From Limnomonas spitsbergensis (taxonomy: Eukaryota; Chlorophyta; Chlorophyceae; Chlamydomonadales): a stretch of DNA of 64,000 nt. The position numbers and the translations under genes are program-made. Shown one piece after another: positions 14,101 through 34,200 of this stretch. The DNA lies in assembly GCA_037349105.1 (NCBI GenBank), contig JAYJMM010000080.1, forward strand, positions 1,116,001-1,180,000. The letters run 5' to 3'. The notes under the pieces are model-generated. The model did no database searches, was not told the DNA's origin, and saw only the letters and a program-made list of their open reading frames with translations. Position 1 is the stretch's first letter, and the number at the start of each line of letters is the position of its first letter.

Positions 14101-17030
14101 GGTTTTAAGTCAGTAGGAGACAATGCAGGTCCTTCTTGATCAGTCGGCCTATCGACGTTGGCATCAACTCAATCAGAAGGCGTTGTCGCAGCAATATCTG
14201 AAATCAGTAGGCGTTGTTGCGGTGGCAAATCCATCAGAAGGTGCTGTTGCAGCAACATCTCAAATCCAGAAGCGTTGTTGATGATGCAACACATTTATCA
14301 GGCGGTGTTGATGTTGTTGCAGCAACTAAAATCAGGATGCGTTGTTGTGGCAACAACTGAAATCAGAAAGCGATGTTGCGGCAGCAACTGACAGCAGCAG
14401 GTATTGTTACAACCATATCTCGATCGGTTTGGAATCAAGGCCTGGTGCAGAGGTTAGGGTGTACGCATGGGGTTGGGGCTTAGGGTATGGGGTTAGGGTT
14501 TAGGGTATGGGGCTAGGGTTTAGCTCTGCCTTTGTGTGAGAGTGTGACGGTCTTTGCATCTCACTTGTTTCCGACGACCGTAGATTTGCTTTGCCTTCCC
14601 CAATAAGTCATAATTAAACAATTGAGGGGGCTGAGGGATCCATTAATATATTAATTACCGATTTTCGACGCAAGTTTTCAGTCAGAAATTAAGAGTTCTG
14701 ACCGATAATTTGCCCAGCATTAAAACAAATCATGTTTTGTATATCCGAGGGAGGCAAATCAAATCCACAGTATGTTACCACTCTTTCCCTCATTCCCTCA
14801 TTCCTTGCGGTTTGGCTTCCCGTTCCTCCCCCCCTGACGTGCCCCAGGTAATGGTCAGGCTCTCTCCGAACAGTTCCAGAACCGACGCCGCATCATGGAG
14901 GGATCCAGCGCTGGGCCTGCCGGGCAGCTACCGTCCCTCTGGGCCTGCCAATCACCCCCTTGGGCCTGCCCGCCAATCCCTTGAGCCTGCCGGTCGTTCC
15001 CCTGGATCTCCCGGTCTCCGTGTGTGTGAAGCCTGGGTTCTCCTGACTGAGGTCGGGCCCGATGGCATAGCTGCTACCCCCAGCTCCACCTCTGAGGCTG
15101 CAGTGGGCAGGGACCGGGGAAGTTGGGGGGGCGATCGGGAACACGATCGGCGTAGCGGGGGCAGCGATTGGGGAAGCGGAGAGGGCCATTTGCGCAACGG
15201 GGGCAGCGGAAGCAGACGCGGAGGTGGAGGCGCGCCATTTACTTCTTGGACCCCCTCCGAAACCGTCAGCCGTTGGAGCTGGATGGAGACTGATGCCCCA
15301 TGCAACAACAACAACATCAGCAACAACAAAAGCAACTACAGGAATGACGACTGTGACATGCTTGCCGGTGCTTCAGGTTCGTCATCCCAACCCGTCGATG
15401 AGCTTCTGCTGCTGATCGAGGTTGCGGTGTCTGCGGTTGAAGTGTGGGAGGCCGCGCAGGTCCAGTCTCATCGGGCTGGCGGGCCAACAGAGGCGGCGGC
15501 GGCGGCGTGGGGGCTGCTCCAGCAACAGCAGCCACTAGGCCGCCCCCGGGCGCATGAGGCGCTTGTGATGGGCTTCGTTCAGGTCTCTGTGGACTTGACG
15601 GCGCCACTTCCATTATTGTGGCAGCAGAAGCAACAAAAACATCCCACGCAGGCTCGCTCCCACCGGCTTGCCTTGCAGCTGCCGTTGGGAATGTTGTATT
15701 TGGACCTAGCCACCTGGCTGGCCGCTCGGCCCAGCGGGCCGTGGCTGGCTGCCCGGGCGGGGCTGCTGCCTCGAGCAGCAGCGGGCTCTGGAGCACGACC
15801 CTCTGCTGCTAATGACGTGCGGCAGGCCCTCCCCCTCCTTCTGCACCAGCCAGTCAGCATCCACCTGCTTGTCACTTGCCCGGGCTACTTGCGGAATGGC
15901 GGCAGTGGGGGGCTGGATCGTTGCCCTGCCGAGTTTTCGCCCCCGACCGGCGAGCTTACGCGAGCAGAGATGGACTGGGATGACAGCGAAGCGGAGCGAC
16001 GGTGCCATGTCGACAACGGCAGCGGAGGCGGCGGCGGTGGCCAGACCCTAGCTTGGCGTCTTCGGGCATGGTTGCAGGGCAGCCTAGGTTTGTCCCCGCT
16101 GACCTGCACCGTTGCGGAGGCCGCTGCCGTTGCTGCAGGGCTCGCACCTAGACACACGCTAGCCTTCGCACCGGCGGCTGCGCTGCGAGGAGCAGAACCG
16201 GCCGTCAAGGGTGTGTCAGGCTCCGGACAAGGTGGCGGGGGTGCCCCTGGCCGTGAGGGGGCCTGCCCAGAGGTGCTGGTGTGCAGCTTGGGGCCTGCCA
16301 CAGCCCAAGTGGTCATGATGGCCGCTAGCAGCGAGCAGCTGTGCGATATGGAGCTGGCCTTGAGGAGCTGGACGGAGGCACAGGTTAGAAGGGTGGGCGT
16401 TAGGGTTTAGGGTTTAAGGTTTTCACAGGGCATAGGGACACCTTACCCTCTACCTCACCCAGGGCCTAGACGCAGCTTAGTGTGGTGATGCTGATGTGGT
16501 TGTTGGGCCTCATAGTGCTTCAGTTGGTGGTGCTAGTTGAGTTTATGATGCTAATATTGCAGTAGTGTAGCTGCTACCCTCCCACTGCGATATTCATGTG
16601 CCCTCCTACGTCGTTGTTGTTGTTTTTGTTGCTATCCCCCCCGTTGCACTGCCATGCGCAGGATGTCCCTTTGCTTGTGGAGTTGCAGGTAGACACAGGC
16701 CGGCCGGCAGGCAGGCTGGGCTTGCTGCCGAGTTGGGTGGGCGCGGTTAACGGCCCTAGCGATGTTCTAGGCGCCCTGATGATGCTAGTAGAGCTGCAGC
16801 TGGCCGAAGTGCAAGAGGCGTTGCTGGCTGGGCGCACTGAGATCTGCGCTTCAGCCTCAGGAGCCGCCGGACCATTGGGTGGTGCTGTCGGGGGCGCGGA
16901 TGTTGTTGATGTCTCCGGTGAATGGGTGCGGCCTGGTAGGGTGGAGGGTCGGCTGGAGTGTGAGTCGTGGTGCCCCGACTGCGATCTGGTGCTGAGTTTG
17001 CAGCTCGCTTTGGACGCTATGCTTGCCTAA
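1960..17030 (+). CDS. Large nine-exon gene, low-complexity-rich protein of unknown function
   Basis: Proposed exons: 1960-2806, 3792-4235, 6737-6906, 8266-8933, 10519-11218, 12320-12617, 13259-14013, 14848-16383, 16662-17030. All introns are GT-AG and all eight phases match (1,1,0,2,0,1,0,0), giving about 1,928 residues and a TAA stop. The ATG at 1960 is provisional: it directly follows a 'ctgcag', so an upstream exon is possible, and the frame is open to 1612. Exon 1 encodes a long Ala/Pro run. Exon 4 has a propeller-like strand (VAAIGTEDGQLQLISLS) broken by a ~20-residue Gln run. Exon 6 has a Glu run. Exon 7 is Gln rich. Exon 8 is 512 residues, rich in Gly, Ala and Leu. The hydrophobic strands between low-complexity inserts (ELLVVDV, ALMVLHGSTLSLLD) suggest a beta-propeller or another strand-rich fold. 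I do not recognise the family. The exon structure is well supported; the function is not. Confidence 0.75.
2807..3418 (+). repeat. 51-bp minisatellite (~12 copies) in intron 1, carrying telomere-like motifs
   Basis: Nearly identical 51-bp units fill the start of intron 1. Each has two TTTAGGG telomere-type heptamers followed by 'ttccactggcatccctag' and 'gtgtatttaaggcccc'. The unit repeats the exon 1 end and donor: 'ccacagggatcatcag|gtgtgttta' in the gene against 'ccactggcatccctag|gtgtattta' in the repeat. Because 51 is a multiple of 3, both strands show long open frames that are not genes. Confidence 0.95.
4701..6718 (+). repeat. 14-bp tandem array, ~143 copies, in intron 2
   Basis: About 2.0 kb of the unit 'actgagccccataa' with single-base variants (gag/gaa/gat, and 'gccatata' at about 4929, 5643 and 6292). 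It lies wholly inside intron 2 of the large gene. Since 14 is not a multiple of 3, all three minus-strand frames give the same 14-residue periodic peptide and stay open for hundreds of codons. They start in a non-coding array and are not credible proteins. Recurrence of rare variants suggests growth by block duplication. Confidence 0.97.
6907..7135 (+). repeat. Degenerate donor-site copies at the start of intron 3
   Basis: The exon 3 end 'gcatgcag|gtatcc' is followed at roughly 40-75 bp intervals by similar junctions: 'gctgacag|gtaccc', 'ccatgcag|gttccc', 'gcataaag|gtatcc' and 'gtagacag|gtatca'. Each is followed by CCCTAAACCC-like sequence. They look like decayed tandem copies of the 5' splice junction. 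Confidence 0.6.
7800..8265 (+). repeat. Degenerate copies of the exon 4 acceptor region in intron 3
   Basis: Before the real exon 4 start ('tttcatcag|gcgggccggaggcc', followed by 'aacagatcccttttactcc') there are related blocks. Near 7838-7895 the sequence has 'ttacag|gcgaac' and then 'caacaggtcccttttactc'. Near 7940 it has 'gcatcatgcgggctgagga', and near 8060 'gcattag|gcgagctgggga'. They are tandem copies of the acceptor plus first exon bases, now degenerate. Confidence 0.6.
8944..9900 (+). repeat. Telomere-like CCCTA-rich minisatellite in intron 4
   Basis: About 950 bp of interleaved units such as 'caaaccctaggca', 'caaaccctaagca' and 'caatcccttgtcac', becoming a regular ~42-bp higher-order unit from about 9470 onward. 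It resembles degenerate CCCTAAA telomere repeats spaced by 'ggcac/agcac'. Open frames here are repeat artefacts. Confidence 0.9.
9989..10350 (+). repeat. G-rich ~60-bp minisatellite in intron 4
   Basis: Alternating 'ggaggaagggcagtaccagg' and 'ggggagtcccaggggg' units, about six copies of a ~60-bp compound unit, with G runs of up to 12. The plus strand, which is the RNA strand of the host gene, has high G-quadruplex potential. Confidence 0.9.
11225..11560 (+). repeat. G-rich simple repeat at the start of intron 5
   Basis: Immediately after the exon 5 donor ('cag|gtgaga') there are degenerate units of 'ggcaggtgggggtgggaaggg' type. Many hold a 'caggtg/caggta' core that resembles the donor itself. 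It ends in G/T-rich sequence. No gene is seen. Confidence 0.85.
11885..12375 (+). repeat. Four ~135-bp units: decayed copies of exon 6 start plus intron
   Basis: The start of exon 6 ('gatgcag|tctgtcctcgcc', then 'ttcgtgtcgcccctgggtga') is preceded by related blocks at about 11893, 12037 and 12178. The last is almost identical but has lost one base ('tcgccctgagtga'). Each block is joined by 'ctgaaccct' telomere-like linkers. Only the final copy keeps the frame and joins to exon 7. Confidence 0.75.
12618..13040 (+). repeat. TTTAGGG-like degenerate repeat in intron 6
   Basis: Irregular repeats of 'atggtttagggtcaaggtg' and its reverse complement ('cctaaaccatacacc') fill most of intron 6. They contain isolated TTTAGGG heptamers. 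Confidence 0.75.
14150..14405 (+). repeat. ~45-bp degenerate tandem repeat in intron 7
   Basis: Units of the form 'aatcagaaggcgttgttgc' followed by 'agcaacatct' occur about six times with substitutions. They resemble the CAG/CAA-rich coding tract of exon 7 in base content but are not in frame. Confidence 0.7.
14450..14525 (+). repeat. Short telomere-like TTAGGG/TTTAGGG cluster in intron 7
   Basis: Five or six units of 'ggggttagggtttagggtat' type, an interstitial telomere-like tract. Confidence 0.7.
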
Positions 17031-17763
17031 TGTAATAAATTGTGGACGCTGTGATGGCCTGAAGTTTCGCGTGCATGACGTTATGTTGGCCTCATGCAGC
17101 GCAAGCGGGCACAACTGGGTGTTGTGCAGTGGGCCTGGGACAAGGGTGGGTTTGAGGGCGAAGGGGGCGTTCCGACTGACTGCGATCCGGGCAGGAAACT
17201 GAGCATTGGGGTCCTTAGGCATTATTATCATTAATTGGGGGAAAAGGGGGGTGAAGCAGGGAAGCATTGTGGCCACTTATCTTGGAAAAACTCTACTTCT
17301 GGAAAATTGTTTACCTGTACTTGTTTCAGATTTTGTTATCATGATGAGTATGGAGCTCGTTTCCAATGTTTGTTAAATTCAAATAAAAAGTAGCTTGGCC
17401 TGACAGCTGACGGGCATGCTTCAAGATGCTTGATCGGATATTTGGCATTGGATTAACACTTGCGCTAGATTGGAACCCAGGCTAGAACTAGGGCTGAGCC
17501 TTGCATGAAGAGTCCCAATATGGCCGGGGCTAAATCATCAGCGGAAAATTGTCCAAGCAACGTCGTACATGGATGGTTGCGTCCATTACGCCAGCCATAA
17601 TCGTTTTGCCTGGACATGGCACGTGTCGCTCCTAGTCGCCCCAGCAGCCTAATGTTTAAGAATCCTCACTGACGGCAGAAGTTGTTGGTCCACTGCGGTA
17701 CTATCATGTTTCTTTTGAACGCCCTGAGATTGTTGCCAACTGCTGGTCTCACGAGCCCTGTAA
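17031..17763 (+). terminator. 3' flank of the large gene with candidate TGTAA poly(A) signals
   Basis: TGTAA, the usual poly(A) signal of volvocine algae, occurs directly after the stop at 17031-17035 and again at 17759-17763 just before an A run. The second position would give a ~730-nt 3' UTR, which suits chlamydomonadalean genes better. Choice between them is inference; no transcript evidence is available. Confidence 0.35.
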
Positions 17764-19277
17764 AAAAATAAGTAAGCAGACAAGCGTGTGGATTAAGAAA
17801 GAAAGAAAGAAAGCTACGCCCACCTAGGGCACGGGGGTTAAGGAAACAGCACAGTGTTGATTAAGGAAGTCTCACGTGCGCTATTTGTTGCCCATTATGC
17901 ATGCCGAAGCATTTTTAGGATACAGAACTCGGCAGTTCCTGATGAGGCGCATGCACAATTTAATACTTGTTGCATGTGGACGAGTTTCTGGATTCTCCGT
18001 CCGCGTCAGCACGGGCAAGGCTTGCGAAAGGAAAATAGGTATTTAAAAGTAAATTTCAAGAAGCAAAGGTCAATGTATCCGGAAGGGGCAATGTTGCCAA
18101 TCATGTGAATAGACAGGTCACAGGCGTGTCAGCCAAGGACTGCACTTAAGGCATGGCTTATTGCATACCCAGAGAAGGCCTTTGCCACGGTATCATCAAC
18201 GACAAGTGGCCGCGTCAGTGCTATTCGCTCCGTGGTCAAATGAGTGCATATTTGACACCATGCCGGAATAAACATAATACCTACCATAGTACCATACCCA
18301 TGAACGCCCTTTGCCTTCGCACTCTTCAGTTTGCGCGTTTGTTTTGCGCGGAATAACACGCGGTGTATTACTGATTAAGCATTTCAGATTCCCACGTTTT
18401 CCCACAACGGTTGGTTGTTCCTATAGTCCTACCACGTACCCCCCCTCAGATCTTGCTACCGAAGTGCCAGTTTCCATGAAAGAGGCTTCGCGGATTGACA
18501 TAATAAACTAAACTATCCCTAGCCCCGGCGGCTTCATAAATCTTCTTTTCGGCTCCTTATTCAAAACAAACTACAATTAATTGCCTCACGCGAAAACAAA
18601 GATCTTCTATAGTTTACAGAAATCGCTAATAAGGTGCACAAACACGGGTATTGGTAGAAAAATGTGAGATTTTTTTACCGTGACCTGGCCTGGTCACACT
18701 GTGCTCCATACAAATGCGTTGGCGTGATGTGCAACGAGTACCGCACGCGAGATCAGCAGCTGGCAGCGATGTCAGGGTGCGCTAAAGAAACACAGCTCAT
18801 CGCACGGCGCCAGGAACTTCTGCCGACAGTAAGAATTCTTGCATGTGGGAGCAGCAGGTGACGTGTCGACGCATGTCTATATAGCAACCGACGCAGTCAT
18901 CCACGTACGAGGCTGATCGTACACTTTTTTTTGCTGATGCTTTTGGCATTTCACGGGGCACTGATCTGGGCCCGATCGCCTCGACCCCTCTGGCGATCTT
19001 GACTCGGTCCCGACCTTTTAACCACGCCAGTGCTTCCTTGCCCACGGTCAGCTATTTGTCCAGCGCAACAACGCCGAAACCTGTATCACTGCATCGCCAC
19101 CGCAAGGATAACGTCTGTGGTCAGGGACATTTCGACTGCCTTGCCACACGCGAAACTTGTTTGAAACTTGGTCACGTTTCTCGAACTTTGATTAGCACAG
19201 TTTCCGCGCCCGTCTCTGATCGCCGACGCTCCTGAGTCCAGATCACCGCCACTCCTAATACGCCTGGAACACCCGCC
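17764..19277. other. Intergenic region and likely promoter/5' UTR of the reductase gene
   Basis: No gene was recognised. It holds a (GAAA)n tract at about 17794-17813 that could be the tail of a small retroelement remnant on the minus strand, and otherwise unique sequence of mixed composition. The last few hundred bases before 19278 should contain the reductase promoter, but no element could be assigned with confidence. Confidence 0.35.
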
Positions 19278-28481
<9,204 letters not shown>

Positions 28482-28640
28482 GCAATATGCCAGCCATTCG
28501 CCTTTGTCACTGCCCGTTTAGCATGCACTCTGCGGTGTTGGTTTATACCAACCATCATGATGGAAACTATGAAGGGGGTGCTGGATGCAGCAGGTCGCAG
28601 CGCGGAGCAGCAGTTCCAGTTATGAACAATATGCTATTAG
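28482..28640 (+). repeat. Decayed duplicate of the last reductase exon in the 3' region
   Basis: Sequence at about 28556-28645 ('atgatggaaactatgaaggg', then 'gcggagcagcagttccagtt' and 'atgaacaatatgctatt') mirrors the end of exon 10 ('atgatggacgccatgaaacg', then 'gaggagcagcagttccagtt' and 'ctgagcaatatgccagc'). The copy keeps a stop codon at the equivalent place (tga). It lies after the true stop and is not translated in the gene model. Confidence 0.85.
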
Positions 28641-30660
28641 CCGTTGTCGATGCCCTCTATTCAGGACCTCCTCTGCGGCCTTGTGGTGCTGAGCAACTTT
28701 CGTGATGAAGGGGGCCAAATTAGGTCTGAGAGGGTGATTCTAGTGCCATTTCTTGTCAGTCGTGACAGCAGAATGCTCAAGGGAAAGTCAACGACGTTGC
28801 ACTTCTGGGCCTTGCACAGGATGGCCAGGCCGCGTGTTCGCCCAGTTGTTCATAAGGGCAAGTACACACACATGTGCGTGGCGCCTAAGTAGGTTGGGCT
28901 GCAAGGCACCTGACGTTGGGAGAAGCAAGGGTTGGCTTCCACTCTTTCAGGGATGTCAACGAAAGGCGTGGTCGTTTCCGGCTATATTATAATATTTTCC
29001 CTGCAGGTATTTCCTTATTTTGTGTTTAGTATCGGAATGGATTTACAGGCACAAGTCCCACACCTGTTGGTCCCATATGGGCTGCACTAAAAACTAAAAA
29101 CTTGATCCCTGACCCCTAAGTCTAAGATTAAAACAGAATCTGCCACTGAACAACCTCACAAAACAGAAAGCAAGGTCGTGAAAGCAGCATGAACCCCATG
29201 ATGCAGCTCGGGGCCCACACTATGCCAGTGGATGACTGTTTACTTTAGGGAGCTTCAGCTAAGTTCAGGTACATCGTGGCTCAAGGCCGAGGGGGGTGGC
29301 AAGTTATGTTGCTTTCGCCAACAGCCACATCCTGGGCGTGGTCCGGTCTTAAATGGTGGAATAATATCGGGATGATTCAGCCTTCTGGTCAGAACAGTAA
29401 CCGCTGGGCCCACCTAAAGGCTTGGCCGCTTGGGGTAAGACAAGCTCGATTCCAGATTTCCAGCTGCCATGCACAACCATGAGCATGGTGCAGCCTTGTC
29501 ATCCTCCTACGTGAGGTGGCAGGAACATAGAACAGCAGCTCGGTGGCCTCAGACCTGGCAGGCTTGGTGTAGGAAGTCATTATGCTTGGGCCACTAGGTG
29601 TAGGCAGGTCGATGACGAGATTACACCTCTGGGCCCTACTCAATAGGGTGTAGACAGGTGCGGCCGGTCCATGTTTAAACCATGTCGGTCTAGCAGGGCT
29701 TGCTCAGCAGTCTGCATGCGTAAGGAGGTACAGTTGTCACGAGGTACCAGTGACCTTGAAGAGTGCTAGGAGCCCTTTACCAAGGGTAACCTGCTGTGCA
29801 GGAGCACTAATCCTCGGGCTACTGCACTAACCTTTGATGATTCCTCTCTTACTGTTGACAAAAGTTGCGAAGTGAACTCGATCCTGCTGGGTCTAGTTGT
29901 ACTGAAGTCGGCTGTTGACAGTAGGAAATGGTATGTAACGAACTTGAGAGACGATCCAGCCGAAGTGATGAGAAGGGATGAGCCGAAGAGGCGACTCTTT
30001 GATGAGGAGGATCGGCTGCTGGAGCAGTAAATCGACTTGGTAGCCAGAAAAGGCCTGGGTAGCAGCTCACAGTGTCGAATTATAGCCTAGAGATAGAACT
30101 GTTGAAGCTCGCAGTGTAGGGTATAATCGAGAGATAGAGCTGAGATGGATGAAGTAGAGAAGCTGATGCTAGAGATCACGAATAAGTGTAGTGGTGAACT
30201 AGAGATAATCGATCAGTGTAGCGATCAGGGCCTGTTACTGAATGATGTGGTCTTGGAGAAATAGGATCAGTGTAGTGTAAACTAGAGATCTCCTATTAGT
30301 GCAGTGCCCTGGCCTTGATAAGAGGCCGAAATATCACAGGTGGACGTTAATCCCAGAACAGTTTACAGATACCGGTAGCGGGGTGATTCAACTTCGGTAT
30401 ATTACTTGAGTAAGAAGAGAAGAATGCCTGGAACGAGCCAGGCATTCTCGAAGTACCACAAAACATATTGGATCCAAAACCAAAAAGAATGTACAAGCCA
30501 CCCCTGCGTGCGGTGCACCCATACGTCGTGACACAGCATGAGCACTAAATGATGCATATAAGCCCTTCAGCGAATAGAACAAGTTAAGGATGGTGCATAT
30601 GACAAATGAGGGGAGCGGCAGTGCTTGGCTGCCAGAACACAGCTTTGTGCCACAAATCCC
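28641..30660. other. Intergenic region without a recognisable gene
   Basis: No exon or RNA gene was identified. It holds two members of a ~60-bp dispersed repeat ('gtcaacgacgttgcacttct' with 'gggccttgcac' at about 28787, and 'gattacacctctgggcccta' with 'ctcaatagg' at about 29619). A third member is in reductase intron 9 at about 26893. A perfect 10-bp hairpin ('gaatgcctgg', loop 'aacgag', 'ccaggcattc') sits at 30422-30447. The stretch from 30,050 to 30,320 is rich in 'agagatagagctgag' and 'gtgtag' words. Confidence 0.4.
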
Positions 30661-30679
30661 ACTAAGCAAGAGGACATGC

Positions 30680-31045
30680 GAGAATGCACATGCATGCATG
30701 TATGGTTGCACTCGCGCCTGTGCATAAATGGCTGCATATGTACATCTGTACGCATGGCTGTGCACATGAGGGTCAGCATGCATGGCTCCACATGCACCTC
30801 TGCGTGCATAGGTCCACATGCAACTCCGCGCATGGCTGCATATGCACCTCTGCATGCATGGCTCCATATGCACCTCTGCATGCATGGCTCCACAAACGCC
30901 TTCATGGCTACAAATGCACCTCTGCATGCAAGGCAGAACAAACATGCACATATTTACATGGCTGCATATACACCTCTGTATGCATGGCTCCATATGCACC
31001 TGCATGCATGGCTGCATGCTTGGCTCCACATGCACCGCATGCATG
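30680..31045 (+). repeat. 26-bp ATGCATG-rich minisatellite
   Basis: About 13-14 diverged units of 'catggctccatatgcacctc' plus 'tgcatg'. The repeat is rich in the palindromes ATGCAT and CATATG. Open frames on both strands here only reflect the periodicity. Confidence 0.85.
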
Positions 31046-31255
31046 GCGTCAAGACTAAGGGATCCGTCCACAACATTAGAACATCTGTATAAACAGCCCC
31101 TTCTGTTTCCTTATCTTCTTAAATGTTGCCCCATTCATTGTATTTAAGTGCTCGAATGAAGACGTTCGTAAGAAAGAAAGAAAGAAAACGCCTGAGCGTG
31201 GCTTGAGGAATACGGGATTTTAAATGCCGTACACCGGGAGACAAAAACCTGGTGG

Positions 31256-34200
31256 TTAAGGAGGGTCGTCAAGGGGTATCGGACAATAATGGGCAGGGGA
31301 GTTTTCCAGATGGCGTCGCTGACGAAGGATGTTTACATGGCAGCGTATGGTATGCTTCGTGAGACGGCTGAGGACGGAGGAGATGTCGTGTTTGGAGACA
31401 CCGAGCATGCTAAGGATTTTATCGGCAGGACGAAAGAGGAAGCCTGCGGTGCCCAGAAGGATGATATGTGTATGAGAAGAAGGCGGGGAAGGATGAGGGG
31501 GGGGGAAGGGCACGGTCGGCGAAGGATCAGGGGGAAGGGCAGGATGGAGAACGGGTGCCAATGAAACTGTCCAACCATTATGTTTGAGGAGAAGGATAAG
31601 ATTTAAATGTTGTTCTGACTTACGGGCATGGCATTGTTCGAAAGAAAATTCGGAGGTGTAACCAACTTCAACAACGTGTATAGTGCAAGTCCTCTGGAGC
31701 CGAGACATAGTTTGTGAGCTAGAGAGTTGACCAGCGCGGTAAAGACGAAGGAATTCGGAATGTGGGAGACCTTGGACAATAAGCAAATCCGGTCGCAATT
31801 TGTCACAGTAATCAAAGGTGTCAGGGAAAGTGGGGGGTCGTCGGGGCACTAGCCAACGTGGGAGACGGGTGTCATAGACCCCGAAGGGAAGGTTAGCACG
31901 GGAAGTGGCATCCATGATAGTAAAAGAGGAGCCTAGGGAGCCATTAGCAATAGCAGTTTGGATGATGCATACAGCTCGGTTGTGTCGAGCAATGTATGAG
32001 GCGGACATGGAGGAATGAGCACAACCGCCTAAAAGATGGCCAGGGGTATCATTGGGATGGGAGCATATGGGACAGTGGGGGGTGGTGCGAGTGCCTACAG
32101 CCGTTTTGTAAGGGCGGTTCATATGCATGGCTGTAGATGCAGTCCACAGGGTATTGGTGCGCGATTTGAGGATGTTGCGAATACCACTAAAGGGCAGACC
32201 CATGTGCCATAGGATGGGAAGGTAGGAGGCGAGGGCAGAGGCAACGAGGACTTGCATGCGGACATAGCGCAAGGGCAGAGGGGGAGAAGTAGGACCATCT
32301 GTTAGAAGGGGGCAGTTTCGGGACATGTGTTCCTTCAAAGAATGGGTAAGGTCTGATGCAAACCACGGTTCGTCCGTGTCATGGGGGGGTGGGAGGCATG
32401 GCCATGCAGGTAAGTGTGCGAAGTGTTGGACATCTGAGGTGCATGTGAAGTCGCATTGGTCGGGGGATTTGAGGGCGAGTGCAGCACCCTTATCTGCGAG
32501 TTCATTGCCAATGATGCCGATGTGAGATTTGACCTTGTACAGGTGAAAATGGTGGCGGAGGCGTAGCCTGGTAAGGATGAGAGCACGAATGTCGAGGAGA
32601 AGGGGGGCGTGTTTACATTCAAGCAAAGTGTGCGGGTGGCGAAGGGCCTTCTGCGTATCATAGAGAGAAACCAAGGAATCTGAGAAAATGGTAAGATCAC
32701 CGGTGTGGTGTGAGGCGGCATGAATGAGGGCAGCATGGATGCCAGCAAGCTCAGCCCGTGTAATAGTGTTGGTTTCAGCCCGGCCATCGGGGTGGACTGT
32801 GTAGGTAGTGCTGTCTTGAGTACAATAGAAGGCCGCACCCGTGGCTGTGCCTTTGCCAGGTGTAGATAGGGCCGAGCCATCGGTGTAATATGCCGGTATA
32901 TCGTGCCAACGGAGGGGGAAGGAGGGGGCGTAGGGTGTGTGGGTTGTCGTGCTTGGCTGGGCTGAGGGTGGAGGTGCAAGTATTGTGGTGGGCAGAGGAA
33001 GGAGATTTGCCTGGCCAAAACCGGACGGGAGCAAGTGGCGAGAAGGGTGGGAGGAGCCCGGGGCCAAAGTAGGAGCAAGATATGGGAAAGTACGGGTTGT
33101 GTCCCCAAGAGTATTGGAGATGAGGAGGAGGAGAAGGTCAAATTTCGGCATGCCTGCGTTAGGAATATCGGCCGGAGTGAGATGGTCGGGGGGAAGAAAA
33201 GGTAAATGGGTGTGGTGGAGGTTGGTGTAAGAGATATGGCGATGGCCTGATTTAAGGAGGGTCATGAATTTGGCCTGTTTCCAATTGGGAACAACGATGA
33301 AGGTCGATGTAGGTATGTGGGGTTGTGTTTGAAGTGATGCCAACGACCATCGGATAGCCCTGAGCAATGCAGGACCAGAAAAAGGAGGCTCGACCAAGGA
33401 GGTGCCTGTCCATGGGGTGGAATAAGGTTGATAGAGAGCCCCAAATAAGCAGTCTTTCTCACGAAGTGAGGAATATTGAAGGGCTGAAAATGGGACAGAG
33501 AGGGGTGAAGAGAAACGGTGGATCGTGAGGGGCATGATAGCAGAGATATCAGTGTGGAGGCTTGCAGGTGTGACCCAATGGGCATTGATGGCAGGGGGTG
33601 GGAGTAATGGTGAATGTTTGCCAGTGCGTGAGGTAGTGTTGGGGCGTTGGGGAGAGGTATTGGAGAGGCGGTATCGGAGGAGTAAGGAGGCAAGATCGTG
33701 TGCGAAGGACCCGTCAGTGAGGCGTGCGAAGTCAGTTGGGTGTGTGGTGCGGATGCGGTCATAGCACGCGCGTAGCCAGAGGAGGCGGCGGACAGGAATG
33801 TGACCAACATAAGTGCCATTGGGTCGGTATACAAATGCCCTGTCGAGATGGGTCTGGGCCATAGGGGTGGAGAGGGTTGGCGTAGGGAAGGGTGTTTGTG
33901 TGGTAGGATAACGGAGTCCAATTTGGATAGTGAAGGAGAGGGGTGGGAGGATGTCGTAATCGGGGTGAACTGGTGAGGTATGGATGACGAGGTGGGAATC
34001 GATGAGTGATTGGTCTAGTAGATAATTGGGGTCTTCACCCGGAGGCGGGGGGAAAGGGGTGACCGAGGGAAAAGGATCCCTAGACCATGTGCCTTGCTGT
34101 TGGAGATTGGTGAGATGTGTGTCGAGGGGATGAACCGGCTCAAGCGCAGTGTCAAGCATGTGGAGGACATTGAGCGTGGCTGGAGGATGCAGCGTGTGGA

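Noticed and set aside
17794..17813. (GAAA)n as tail of another copy of the LINE
   Set aside because: The adjacent sequence does not match the LINE 3' UTR at 31.2 or 63.6 kb, so only a simple repeat is supported.
30422..30447. Perfect 10-bp hairpin as a transcription terminator
   Set aside because: It is in a eukaryotic nuclear context with no gene ending there and no U tract.
30388..31147. ORFs of 109-227 codons on both strands in the 26-bp repeat region
   Set aside because: Cys/His/Met-rich periodic peptides come from the ATGCATG-rich minisatellite; no conserved motif.
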